A DNA stretch of 64,000 nucleotides from Bifidobacterium sp. ESL0745 (GCF_029433335.1 NZ_JAQTHX010000003.1:62001-126000); one strand, 5' to 3'. Positions 43,661 to 52,013 are shown, counted from the first letter of the stretch. Numbers and translations: made by a program. Notes: generated by a model from the sequence alone, not told the origin.

Positions 43661-44288
43661 GATTTATTCCTTTTAGAAAGGCGTGGACGCACGTTTGGAG
43701 CAAACGCCCACGCGTTAATAATATGAATGGATATAGCAAGAAGAGCGATAGCCAATCATTGGCGGCTCTCTTGCCATTTTGGACAGTCTGCTCGATTGCG
43801 CACTCGAACAAACTAGCTGTCCACTGGCGATCTGGTAACAACTAAAGGTTACTAGGCCAGGGCTGTGATTGCTTTGTCCTAAGCACATTACTGTAACACG
43901 CTAAAATGGCAGAGTCACACCCAAGACCATTTAAAGAACAAAAAGCTTGACTTACTAAGTTATAACTTATCTGCGTAATTTCAACGATTACAAAGACTTT
44001 TAAAAATCTCTGTAATCATTTAAATCCATTTTTCTATCGGCGTGTCGTAAAATTCTTCCTTCATGGCATAGTTGCTTATTCACTCCCTTTTAAATGCAAT
44101 CAAGCACACATAAAGCATAGGCAAAATCCCTATTCCTGCAACACATCCGGCTCACATGACCTAAATGTTAACCGTCGGCATCCATCCTCTTACTGTTCCA
44201 TACCTCTATTAGCCATCGCTTTTACGTGGCCCGGCTCCGCCGGGCCGACCAAATCCATGACCAAATTCCTTCTAGCAAAGGGGCAGCT
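43661..44288. other. Gene-free AT-rich region, candidate replication origin
   Basis: No convincing ORF is present. It lies upstream of the excisionase-primase pair and is AT-rich in its centre. It contains the perfect 14-bp palindrome TAAGTTATAACTTA (43956-43969). No clear iteron series is visible, so the origin call comes from position only. Confidence 0.35.
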
Positions 44289-44729
44289 ATGTCTGCATCA
44301 GTCATGGAAACCATACGCGAGAACGCACTCGAACTCATCAACAATCCGGAGCACGCGCCGCTGCGTCTCAAAGTCGCACCAGCCGACAGCACTGGCAGCC
44401 CGGAGACCGACCCGTTCGACGACGACAGCGCCATATTCGACCCGTTGAAGCCGGACGCCACACACCTGCTCATCGGTGCGATCAGGGGCAGCGACCTTAC
44501 CCGCGACTACACACAGCTCAACGATCTGTTCGACGGGCAGTACGCTTCACCTCTGAAACTCGCGAAGGCCGTCCTCCACGCCTGGAGCCGCAGTGACACC
44601 GACCGAGCGCTGGCCATCCTCGACCGGCTTGGCCTCACCCTCACCATCATCATCGGCGACGAAGAGCTCAGCATCAGCGTGCGGCTGCACGGCAACAATG
44701 CGGCAACCCAAAACGATGAAACGGAATGA
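44289..44729 (+). CDS. Hypothetical protein of the element
   Basis: This 146-residue acidic protein starts MSASVMETIRENALELI, with AAAGGGG five bases before the ATG; the frame is open 21 codons further upstream without support. It looks soluble, with a helical N-terminal half and a leucine/isoleucine-rich end (L-G-L-T-L-T-I-I-I-G-D). No domain is recognised. Its codon use is like the surrounding element genes. It stands alone on the plus strand opposite the toxin-antitoxin pair. Confidence 0.6.
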   Translation: MSASVMETIRENALELINNPEHAPLRLKVAPADSTGSPETDPFDDDSAIFDPLKPDATHLLIGAIRGSDLTRDYTQLNDLFDGQYASPLKLAKAVLHAWSRSDTDRALAILDRLGLTLTIIIGDEELSISVRLHGNNAATQNDETE

Positions 44730-44802
44730 GAACAAAACAATAGCCGCCCGCGCCTTGCAAAAGACACGGACGGCTATAACGATAAGTCCCGGACAGTAAA
44801 CG

Positions 44803-45081
44803 TCACACCTGCTGCGGCGTAAGACCGTTGATGAGGCTGCGTCGCGCGTACTCGCTGACACTCATTCCCATCGCCTTCGCCTGCCGTTCGACCAGACCCC
44901 ACACCGAATCGCTCACACGGATGGTGCGCGGCTTCAACGGCTCGCTCTTGACCTCCCAGGCCCGTCCTTCGAACGGCCTGATCTCGGCACCCTGGAAACC
45001 GTCCTCGGCCTCCTGCGCCCACTGGTCCACCATGTCGTCGGTGATAACAGTGCCGTTGTCGGCTACATATTTCTGACTCAT
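44803..45081 (-). CDS. Ribbon-helix-helix-like antitoxin
   Basis: This 92-residue protein has an acidic N-terminal half (D-D-M-V-D-Q-W-A-Q-E-A-E-D-G-F) and a C-terminal DNA-binding segment, R-T-I-R-V-S-D-S-V-W-G-L-V-E-R-Q-A-K-A-M-G-M-S-V-S-E-Y-A, of ribbon-helix-helix type. AGGAAGGGGCGG precedes the ATG. Its start overlaps the stop of the upstream toxin-like gene by four bases. Toxin-first order with such an antitoxin resembles BrnT/BrnA pairs. It would neutralise the toxin and repress the operon. Confidence 0.7.
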   Translation of the reverse strand: MSQKYVADNGTVITDDMVDQWAQEAEDGFQGAEIRPFEGRAWEVKSEPLKPRTIRVSDSVWGLVERQAKAMGMSVSEYARRSLINGLTPQQV

Positions 45082-45347
45082 GACCGCCCCTTCCTGATCT
45101 CGTCGATAAAGCCCTTGGTGGCACGGTTCGCGTGAATCACCAACGGCGTGCCATCGGCTAGACGAACAAAAACCAACTCGATACGCCGGCCCTGACCATC
45201 GAAACCGACCGTCGCCCACCGCTGTGGCTCGCTGGCATGATCCCGGTACCTGATCGTCGCACCCGACACGCCCGTCTCGAAGGCCGAGAGGATCTGCCGG
45301 TCGCTCAGCCCGTGGGTCCTGGCGTGCGGGTGGATGATGATACGCAT
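45078..45347 (-). CDS. BrnT-like toxin of a toxin-antitoxin pair
   Basis: This small basic protein has about 89 residues: M-R-I-I-I-H-P-H-A-R-T-H-G-L-S, R-D-H-A-S-E-P-Q-R-W-A-T-V-G-F-D-G, R-R-I-E-L-V-F-V-R and A-N-R-A-T-K-G-F-I-D-E. This is reminiscent of BrnT ribonuclease-like toxins, with a histidine-rich N-terminus, a G-x-D/S-x-x-G-R turn and a final A-x-R/K-A-T. The similarity is loose. The start at 45347 is chosen for family fit and has no strong ribosome site; earlier ATG codons exist up to 45413. It overlaps the antitoxin gene and would stabilise the element. Confidence 0.55.
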   Translation of the reverse strand: MRIIIHPHARTHGLSDRQILSAFETGVSGATIRYRDHASEPQRWATVGFDGQGRRIELVFVRLADGTPLVIHANRATKGFIDEIRKGRS

Positions 45348-45421
45348 ACCATACAGCATACACGATAGAATACGAAACAGTAAACGTACCATGAGTACAT
45401 CAGCAGAAAGCAAAGAGGCAT

Positions 45422-46585
45422 CATGCCATTCTATTCATACAAGACCTAGAAAGGCACCCGGTACCGGTCGTCTACAGGAAACCTGGTGACCACCGGCAAA
45501 CCTCTCAAGCTGGATTCATCAGAAAACACGACGCGGAAGTATGGGAGGCCAGCCAGACCGTTGCAAAAAGCAGAGGCGACTTCATCGACCCGCAAGCAGG
45601 CAAAACCCGCATTTCCTCTCTGGCCTCCGAATGGCTTAAAGGCAAGCAGGGCACCGCGAAGCCAAAATACTACCGTGACCTGGAAAGCGCATGGCGAGTC
45701 CACGTCGAACCGAAATGGGGCGACAGGGAGATCAAATTGATTCGCCATTCCGAGATTCAGCAGTGGGTCGGCTCACTCAGCGCCGGTGACCCCAAACAAG
45801 GTATCAGCGCAAAGAGTGCGACCGTCGTCATCAGAGCTTACGGAGTTCTGAAAGGGATTCTTGACATGGCGCGTGATGACCAACTCATCAGCCGCAATCC
45901 CTGCGAGAGAATAAAGCTGCCTCATAAAATGCCCAAGAAACGTACCTATTTGACGCCAAGCCAAGTGTTGACGTTGGCCGACGCCTCAGGCGAGCACCGA
46001 ACGCTGATCCTCACGCTCGGCTTCTGTGGGTTACGCTGGGGCGAGGCGGCAGCGCTGCATGTCGGCGACGTTAGAAGCGACCAGCACAGGCTTCATATCA
46101 GGCTGAGCTACACCAAGACCAAGGACTTCGAAGGCGAGCAGCCACCGAAAACATGGGAGATCCGCGACGTACCGGTCCCTGATCAGGTCATGGCAGCAAT
46201 TGATAAAGAGTGCAAAGGTAAAAGTGCAGGCGATCTCGTGTTTACCGACAAGGATCATGGTGACCGGCGCATAGACCAACAATCGAGGCTTAACCACGGA
46301 TGGTATGCACGTGCATTGAAGGCCTCGGGAGTGCCCACTCTGACACTTCACGACTTGCGGCACACCGCCGCTTCCATCGCCGTCAGCAGCGGGGCAAATG
46401 TGAAGGCAGTGCAAAGAATGCTCGGGCACCAGAAGGCGTCGATGACTTTGGACACCTATGCCGACCTGTTCGACTCAGATCTGGATGAAGTGGTGACGCG
46501 CATGAGCAAGGAGATAGAAAAGGCGAAAATGGATAGCCAACAACAAAATCAGCAACAAATCAGCAACAATTTATCAAAATCATAG
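45422..46585 (+). pseudogene. Tyrosine integrase with early stop codon
   Basis: The gene would encode about 387 residues. The N-terminal arm-binding part opens MPFYSYKT, then meets an in-frame TAG (45446-45448) where homologues have a basic residue. The next few codons also look locally shifted (around 45467-45480). Afterwards the frame is continuous: G-F-I-R-K-H-D-A-E-V-W, the core-binding region, and the catalytic domain with G-L-R-W-G-E-A, L-H-D-L-R-H-T-A-A, L-G-H-Q and T-L-D-T-Y, giving all R-H-R-H-Y residues. The first alternative start is a TTG at 45737, which would lose about 100 residues. AGAGG precedes the original ATG. It adjoins attR. Confidence 0.8.
46551..46568. repeat. Right copy of the 18-bp repeat near attR
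   Basis: AGCAACAAATCAGCAACA is identical to 33901-33918 and lies 43 bases inside attR, within the final integrase codons. Confidence 0.45.
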
Positions 46586-46610
46586 TGATTTCTGTGATTT
46601 ACTCGAATCA

Positions 46611-46687
46611 CAAAAACATTGGTAAATCAAAGGTTTCAAGGGATTTCGTTGGGATTGAAAAGAGCGGATGACGGGAGTCGAACCCGC
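46611..46687. repeat. attR: right direct repeat of the integrated element
   Basis: It matches 33742-33818 over 77 bp with two mismatches; 46632-46687 are identical. It overlaps the 3' end of the intact tRNA-Gly. Confidence 0.9.
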
Positions 46688-46733
46688 CTCTGAAGCTTGG
46701 GAAGCTTCCATTCTACCGATGAACTACATCCGC
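46663..46733 (-). tRNA. tRNA-Gly (anticodon CCC), integration target
   Basis: A 71-nt cloverleaf with acceptor GCGGATG/CATCCGC, anticodon arm GAAGC-TTCCCAA-GCTTC with CCC, T arm GCGGG/CCCGT around TTCGACT and discriminator T. The element supplies the present 3' end through attR, so the gene stayed functional. Confidence 0.93.
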
Positions 46734-47093
46734 AGTAACGTGCGCGCTACCATCCGCACATACAAAAATTAACTTTAGCACAGAACTGCGAAACAGCACG
46801 CCGAACCGATTTCGACCCACCTTATATTCCAATAACCCGACTGACCTGGCTTGCAAATTGCAGTTTCATGTTCGTTCCCAAGCACCAGCCCGCAAAATAA
46901 ACACAACTTATGCATGACAAATACGAATGTCTGATTCATCCTCTTAGCGCAGCAATCTCGCCTCTTGCCGATAAGCAACGACCGGTCATCCACGTCGGTT
47001 TCCTTTCACCGACTGGCAGCGACACAATCATCCTGTCACCAAGTCTCAAGCGGTTCGCACTACGGACCGGACATCGACATGAAAGGTTTATCC
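46734..47093. other. Intergenic region before the ABC-2 exporter operon
   Basis: No convincing gene is seen. It must contain the promoters of tRNA-Gly (minus) and of the exporter operon (plus). I see no clear LytTR-type direct repeat. Confidence 0.4.
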
Positions 47094-48227
47094 ATGTCAA
47101 CACTGCTGCACGCGGAGCATCTGCTGAAGTTCTACGGCAATCACGAAGCCGTCCACGATGTTTCGCTGAGCATCAAGCGAGGTTCGCTGACCGCGGTCAT
47201 CGGGCCGAACGGCGCCGGCAAATCGACCACAATCTCAATGCTCACCGGCATCGCCTCGCCGGATGCGGGTACGATCGAATTTCCGGATTCCAACACTTCC
47301 CATAGCCACGCCGGAACATGCGATACCAACAAAGCCGGAATCCGCGAGGCATCTGCAAGCAAGCGCCCCGCAATCGGTGTGGTGTTCCAGCAAAGCGTGC
47401 TCGACCGGCTACTGACGGCCCGCGAAAACCTGCAATCCCGCGCCCGGCTTTACAACGGCCTGCCAAATAACCGCATCAACGAAGTCATCGAACTCGTCCA
47501 CGCCGAAGATTTCGCCGACCAACGCTATGGCTCGCTTTCCGGCGGCCAACGCCGATCGATCGACATCGCGCGGGCGCTGATCAACAATCCCGACCTGCTC
47601 GTGCTCGACGAACCCACCACCGGTCTCGATATCGTCACCCGCAACTCGCTGTGGTCCTTGCTGAACCGACTTCGCCGCGAAACCGGACTTTCCATACTCC
47701 TGACCACGCACTATCTCGAGGAGGCCGAGCACGCCGACCAGGTCTATCTCATCGATCAGGGCCATATCAAGGCTTCCGGTTCCGCGGCGGAACTTATTTC
47801 CCGTTACGCCGATTACCGGCTTGAGCTCACGTTGAAACCGGGAACGCGCCGACCTGCCGAATCCGCTCTTGAACAGCTCAGCGACGACATTCCCAGCGAA
47901 TTGCCCAAACCTGCAACACCAACCGAACGCCAAAGCCAAAGCCGACAAAACGATGCATCTGAAGAACCAACAGTCAACCATCAAATCCAACGAAACAATA
48001 CATTTGCCAAGCCAACAGGCGACGGTCAAACCCGACAAAACAGTACATCCGAAAAGTCAACGGACAACAATCATCCCGACTATGACAACCCAGATCATCT
48101 GTCACTCACCTTGCCGACAGCCAGCGTTTGCTTGATAATCCTCAACGGACTACAGCCTTATATCGCCGATTTCCAGTGTCGCCCCGGCACGATGGACGAC
48201 GTGTTCCTGGCGCTGACAAAACAGTGA
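47094..48227 (+). CDS. ABC-2 exporter ATPase with polar C-terminal insertion
   Basis: This 377-residue ATPase has Walker A GPNGAGKST at about residue 39, the Q-loop V-V-F-Q-Q, signature LSGGQRRSIDIARAL, Walker B L-L-V-L-D-E-P-T-T-G-L-D and H-loop T-T-H-Y-L-E-E-A-E. It is of the drug/lantibiotic exporter (CcmA) type. After the core, about residues 275-325 form an Asn/Gln/Thr/Ser-rich stretch of three loosely repeated units starting R-Q-N or R-N-N. A small polar insertion also lies near residue 65. AAAGG before the ATG at 47094 supports this start over the in-frame ATG five codons earlier. It is followed by its permease and a LytTR/DUF3021 pair. Confidence 0.9.
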   Translation: MSTLLHAEHLLKFYGNHEAVHDVSLSIKRGSLTAVIGPNGAGKSTTISMLTGIASPDAGTIEFPDSNTSHSHAGTCDTNKAGIREASASKRPAIGVVFQQSVLDRLLTARENLQSRARLYNGLPNNRINEVIELVHAEDFADQRYGSLSGGQRRSIDIARALINNPDLLVLDEPTTGLDIVTRNSLWSLLNRLRRETGLSILLTTHYLEEAEHADQVYLIDQGHIKASGSAAELISRYADYRLELTLKPGTRRPAESALEQLSDDIPSELPKPATPTERQSQSRQNDASEEPTVNHQIQRNNTFAKPTGDGQTRQNSTSEKSTDNNHPDYDNPDHLSLTLPTASVCLIILNGLQPYIADFQCRPGTMDDVFLALTKQ

Positions 48228-48229
48228 GA

Positions 48230-48263
48230 CTCACAAAATTTTTGCCTCCTAAAATTTTGTGAG
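48230..48263. terminator. Hairpin between exporter ATPase and permease
   Basis: CTCACAAAATTTT and AAAATTTTGTGAG enclose an 8-base loop right after the ATPase stop. A second AGCCAT/ATGGCT hairpin lies at about 48333-48352. These may lower permease expression. Confidence 0.55.
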
Positions 48264-48404
48264 CCAAACGAACAAAACCTACCACCGAAATTTTTACGGA
48301 ATCGTTGGAATATCAATGATTCTCATCGCCTAGCCATTTTTAATGGCTCACATTTTTTAAAGCCTCGAAAAAAATGCGAGCCGAAACCACTCCAAAGGAC
48401 CATC

Positions 48405-49337
48405 ATGCTCGCCTTATCGCAACGCAACCTCAGACTTTTCCTGCGCGACCACGCCCGCGCCCTGCTTTCCCTGCTCAGCGCCCTCATCGCGTTCGGACTT
48501 TACGTCGTCTTTCTCAAACAGACCGTTCGCTCCGGCTGGAGCGGCAACGGCCTCAGCGCCACAACCGTCAACACCTTGCTCGACAACTGGCTGATCGGCG
48601 GCACCCTTTCAATCACCGGACTCACCACGTCACTGGCCATGGTCGGTCAGATGGTCAACGACCGGGAAAACGGCCTCGATATCGACTTCCGCATGGCCAT
48701 TCATTCGCGCTGGCGCATCGCCGGCGGCTACGTGCTGAGCAGCGTAATCATCGGATTCGTTATGCAATTGATTGTGTTCGTGGTGATGCTCGCGTATTTC
48801 CTTCCCGTAGACCGTATTTGTGTGCCGTTGAACCATCCGACGACCGACCTCGGGCTTCTCGCGCTCATGGCGTTCAATGCCCTTGCCAGCTCGGCTCTTT
48901 CCTACGCCATCGTCGCCGGCATCCGCTCGCAAAGCGCCAACACCGCGCTCAACACCATCGTCGGCACCGCCTCGGGCTTCCTCGCCGGCGTCTACCTGCC
49001 CATCAGCGCCATGCCGAAATTCGCGCAGCATCTCATCGAAGTGTGGCCGGGAGCCTATACATCATCACTTTTCCGCAGATTACTCATGAGCGATGCGATG
49101 GATTCCGCATTCGCACCTTTCCCCCATCAAGCGACGATCTCCGCCAAATTCCGTGCCGATATGGGCATCGGCTACACGCTGCCCCGCGCATCCCAGCCGA
49201 CTTCGGCCGCCGAGGAAATTCTCCTGCTTGTCGTCACCACAGTCTTGATATCTCTGGTTATCTGGGCCATCCGTGTGCTCGCCGCAAGCATACGTAAGCT
49301 AAGTATCAGTAGGGAACGAAATCTTGCGACAATCTGA
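48405..49337 (+). CDS. ABC-2 type exporter permease
   Basis: This 310-residue protein has about six hydrophobic segments. The ABC-2 hallmarks are an N-terminal R-N-L-R-L-F-L-R-D-H segment, then G-T-L-S-I-T-G-L-T-T-S-L-A-M-V-G-Q-M-V-N-D-R-E-N-G, and G-T-A-S-G-F-L-A-G-V-Y-L-P-I-S-A-M-P before the final helices. AAAGGACC precedes the ATG. With the upstream ATPase it forms an exporter of an unknown compound or peptide; the DRENG/D-x-x-M loop resembles drug and antimicrobial-resistance exporters. Confidence 0.88.
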   Translation: MLALSQRNLRLFLRDHARALLSLLSALIAFGLYVVFLKQTVRSGWSGNGLSATTVNTLLDNWLIGGTLSITGLTTSLAMVGQMVNDRENGLDIDFRMAIHSRWRIAGGYVLSSVIIGFVMQLIVFVVMLAYFLPVDRICVPLNHPTTDLGLLALMAFNALASSALSYAIVAGIRSQSANTALNTIVGTASGFLAGVYLPISAMPKFAQHLIEVWPGAYTSSLFRRLLMSDAMDSAFAPFPHQATISAKFRADMGIGYTLPRASQPTSAAEEILLLVVTTVLISLVIWAIRVLAASIRKLSISRERNLATI

Positions 49338-49497
49338 AAATGATGGAATCCGACATTCAATGATGGAAAATAGCGTGCATATACAGCCGCATATACAATC
49401 GAAAAACGCATCTACGTATCCGACTACGTATAAACGCACAAACGTATGACAGAACAACGTAAAGCAAGACCGTCCAACCGGAAAGGTGGTGGAAGGC

Positions 49498-49971
49498 GTG
49501 AACATCACGTTTCGGGCGAATTCCGAACTTGAAGACGGCGAAGTAAGCATCGTCATCGAAGCCAAAGCGCCCACCGCAGAGGCGTTATCGGTAATGAAAG
49601 CCGCGGAAACATTGGGACGTCGGACTTCGCAGACCATTTCCATCGACACGGACGGCAGGATCGAAATCGTGCGCAAAAGCGCCATCATCGCCATCGAGGT
49701 GCATGGCAATTCGCTTATTCTCCGGATTGGCACGTCCCCAGATTCGCCTGCTCACGCACTGACCACCAGGGATCGGCTGCAACATGTCATGGAGTCGTTG
49801 CCATCCTCCGATTTCGTGCAGATATCCAAACAGGTCGCCATCAATCTGCGCCATCTGAAATCGCTGGAAGCCAGCTATTCCGGCAATATGACGGCGAAGC
49901 TCACCGACGGCATCGACGAAACCGTAAGCCGGCGCTATGTGGCCGATTTGAAAAAAGCGCTGGGGGCCTGA
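49498..49971 (+). CDS. LytTR-family DNA-binding regulator
   Basis: This 157-residue protein has a short N-terminal regulatory part, then a LytTR domain (about 55-155). The domain has R-I-E-I-V-R-K-S-A-I-I-A-I-E, L-T-T-R-D-R-L-Q-H-V, F-V-Q-I-S-K-Q-V-A-I-N-L-R-H-L-K-S-L and V-S-R-R-Y-V-A-D-L-K-K. It lacks a receiver domain, so it is not a classical response regulator. GTG at 49498 is chosen because AAAGGTGGT lies seven bases upstream; two earlier GTG codons are possible. Its stop is one base from the DUF3021 start. LytTR-DUF3021 pairs commonly adjoin ABC exporters and control their own expression. Confidence 0.88.
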   Translation: MNITFRANSELEDGEVSIVIEAKAPTAEALSVMKAAETLGRRTSQTISIDTDGRIEIVRKSAIIAIEVHGNSLILRIGTSPDSPAHALTTRDRLQHVMESLPSSDFVQISKQVAINLRHLKSLEASYSGNMTAKLTDGIDETVSRRYVADLKKALGA

Positions 49972-49972
49972 A

Positions 49973-50491
49973 ATGCAGCGAAACGAATATTCCATCAATC
50001 GGGACATTGATAAAAACGATTCCGACATCATCGACGACATTCCCGGTAACCACCGCCATGACGGCGACAAGAAAGGCGAAATCATGGCCCATTTGCCAAC
50101 GATTCTTCGCGATATCGCCCGCAACGCGGCCATCGGGCTTGGGTTCGGCTCGTTCTTCTACCTTTTGGTGGGGGTAATCGCACCGGGCTGGGTGCCTGTC
50201 AACACGTTCAGCATCGTCACCCTGTTTGTCATGAGCGCGCTCATCGGCGAACTGACGTTCCTACTCGGCAACGGGCGTATCTCCGGCTATATCGCGCACT
50301 GCGTGCTCACTTTTGCGCTGGTCATCGCTTGGATTCTGGTGAACGGCTGGAGTTTCTCGCATATCACCGGCGGCCTGCCTACCGTCGTTTTGGTATTCAT
50401 CCTGATTTATGCCGCGATCTGGACGATCAGCATCGCCCACAACAAGCTGGATGCCCGCAAAATCAACGAACGGCTGACAAAACAGCGGTGA
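49973..50491 (+). CDS. DUF3021 membrane protein, partner of the LytTR regulator
   Basis: This 172-residue protein has a charged N-terminal tail of about 38 residues and four hydrophobic segments with the DUF3021 pattern G-L-G-F-G-S-F-F-Y-L, I-G-E-L-T-F-L-L-G and H-C-V-L-T-F-A-L-V. It probably holds the LytTR protein inactive at the membrane or senses membrane stress, as proposed for such pairs. The start follows the LytTR stop by one base. An internal ATG at 50084, with AAAGGCG upstream, would give a shorter form without the tail. Confidence 0.82.
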   Translation: MQRNEYSINRDIDKNDSDIIDDIPGNHRHDGDKKGEIMAHLPTILRDIARNAAIGLGFGSFFYLLVGVIAPGWVPVNTFSIVTLFVMSALIGELTFLLGNGRISGYIAHCVLTFALVIAWILVNGWSFSHITGGLPTVVLVFILIYAAIWTISIAHNKLDARKINERLTKQR

Positions 50492-50772
50492 CACCACAAC
50501 AGCCGAATTCCATTCCCGACCAGCGATTTTAGCATTACAAACGTTTTGCCGATATCGTTTATCGCTTTATCAACAGCGTCTGCCGGAATCACAGACCATC
50601 GCCATCGAACGGAAACCGACATAGCAAAACGTACATTTTCACATCGGGACGATGGCTTTGTGTTCACATTCATCCGCATGTTCATATCCATAGATTTACC
50701 GAACGGCCAGCCTTTCATGTCTTCAGGGCGAATATGCATTTGTGGAACAGGTCGGCCAAGAATGTCAACCAT

Positions 50773-51741
50773 TCAGTACGCAGCCTGCGCTTCACCCTCG
50801 GAACCCAGGCGGTTCCAGCGCTGGCCTCGGTTCGGGCCGGCGGACACACCTTGCATCTCACGAGCCATCTGCATCAGCCGGTTGATGCGCTCCTGGGTGG
50901 GCGGGTGCGTGGAGAAGAGACGGCTGAAGCCCTCTTCGGAGAAGGGGTTGGCAATCATCATCGCCGCGGCGGACTGGGTGCCGGCGGTCTGCGGCATTGG
51001 GTTGGCTTGTGCACCGGCAGTGATTTTGTTCAGCGCTGAAGCGAGTGCGGCCGGATCGCCGGTGAGCTTGCTACCATCTTCGTCCGCATCGTATTCGCGG
51101 GTGCGGGAAATGGCCAGCTGGATCAGCGATGCCCCGATCGGCGCGAGGATCGAGCTCAAGGCAACGCCGATGAGACCCAAAATACCGGAATCGCGGTCAT
51201 CATTATCGCGTCCGCCGCCGAAGAACATCAGCATATAGCCAAGATAGGTGATCACCGTCGCCATCGCACTGGCCACCGCCGAGGTGAGAATGTCGTGGTT
51301 GTAGACGTGCATCAACTCATGGCCAAGCACACCGCGCAGCTCACGCTCGTTCAGAATCTGGAGAATGCCCTGCGTGCAGCAAACGGCGGCGTGGCGCTCA
51401 TTGCGGCCGGTGGCGAACGCGTTCGGGCTCATGGTCGGCGCGATGTAAATGCGTGGCATCGGCTTGCCGGCACGGGCGGACAGTTCACGGACGATATGGT
51501 AGAGCTCAGGCGCCTCGGCCTCGGAGACGCGACGCGCACCCATCGAAGCGATCGAAATGCGGTCAGAGAACCAATAGGAAATGAAAGTCGTGGCAAGGCC
51601 GATGAAAATGTAGTAGATAAGCGTGTCGCGGCTGGCTCCAGTAAGCCACCAAATAAGCATGATGATAGCCCACATCACCCCGAAAAGCAGTGTGGTTTTG
51701 AGGCCGTTCAAATGGCCATGCACTTTGATCTTGCCGTCCAT
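50773..51741 (-). CDS. htpX: HtpX-like membrane zinc metalloprotease (M48)
   Basis: This 322-residue protease has two N-terminal hydrophobic helices, then R-I-Y-I-A-P-T-M-S-P-N-A-F-A-T-G-R-N and the zinc motif HELMH, with two further helices and the glutamate ligand in the R-E-Y-D-A-D-E-D-G segment. HtpX degrades damaged membrane proteins at the cytoplasmic side. The length is slightly above the usual 290-300 because of a polar C-terminal tail. It is convergent with the DUF3021 gene and monocistronic. No heat-shock operator is recognised upstream. Confidence 0.92.
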   Translation of the reverse strand: MDGKIKVHGHLNGLKTTLLFGVMWAIIMLIWWLTGASRDTLIYYIFIGLATTFISYWFSDRISIASMGARRVSEAEAPELYHIVRELSARAGKPMPRIYIAPTMSPNAFATGRNERHAAVCCTQGILQILNERELRGVLGHELMHVYNHDILTSAVASAMATVITYLGYMLMFFGGGRDNDDRDSGILGLIGVALSSILAPIGASLIQLAISRTREYDADEDGSKLTGDPAALASALNKITAGAQANPMPQTAGTQSAAAMMIANPFSEEGFSRLFSTHPPTQERINRLMQMAREMQGVSAGPNRGQRWNRLGSEGEAQAAY

Positions 51742-51880
51742 GTACCAAATCCTAACGGCTCACCCTGTACTTTTGCTGAACGCCTGCTGTGACTACGCGG
51801 TATCTTGGCCACAGCAGGCCTCCGTTCATCTTCCCACATCGAACTTGCGAGCAAAATCAAGAAAACAGGCCCGAAATGTT

Positions 51881-51920
51881 GATTGTCATCGCATGTTCAA
51901 TTGAACATGCGATGACAATC
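51881..51920. repeat. 40-bp perfect palindrome without a loop
   Basis: The first half, GATTGTCATCGCATGTTCAA, is followed directly by its exact complement, centred on 51900/51901. It lies between htpX and the ferredoxin reductase gene, in a 430-base gene-free gap. It is too long for an ordinary terminator and has no T run. It could be an operator, a cruciform site or a remnant of joined inverted ends. Confidence 0.9.
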
Positions 51921-52013
51921 AGGAAAATGCCAGCAAAACACTGATTTTCCTCGCATCTTCAGCGTGAGCATTGTGCCATGACGCTGATCGTACAGGCACA
52001 TCCATCCGGCAAA

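Larger units (their letters stand above)
33763..46687. mobile_element. 12.9-kb integrated mobilizable element in tRNA-Gly(CCC)
   Basis: The element is bounded by 56-bp perfect direct repeats covering the tRNA-Gly 3' end. A tyrosine integrase is next to the intact tRNA, as expected. The cargo includes a relaxase, a serine recombinase, a P4-type primase-helicase, an excisionase-like protein, a toxin-antitoxin pair, an XRE regulator and a LysM/lipoprotein cluster. There are no conjugation-pilus genes, so it fits an integrative mobilizable element or integrated plasmid. Relaxase and integrase are both broken, so it is probably no longer mobile by itself. Confidence 0.85.

Noticed and set aside
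38847..45448. TAG recoding or readthrough in relaxase and integrase
   Set aside because: The relaxase also has a frameshift and a TAA, so gene decay is simpler than programmed readthrough.
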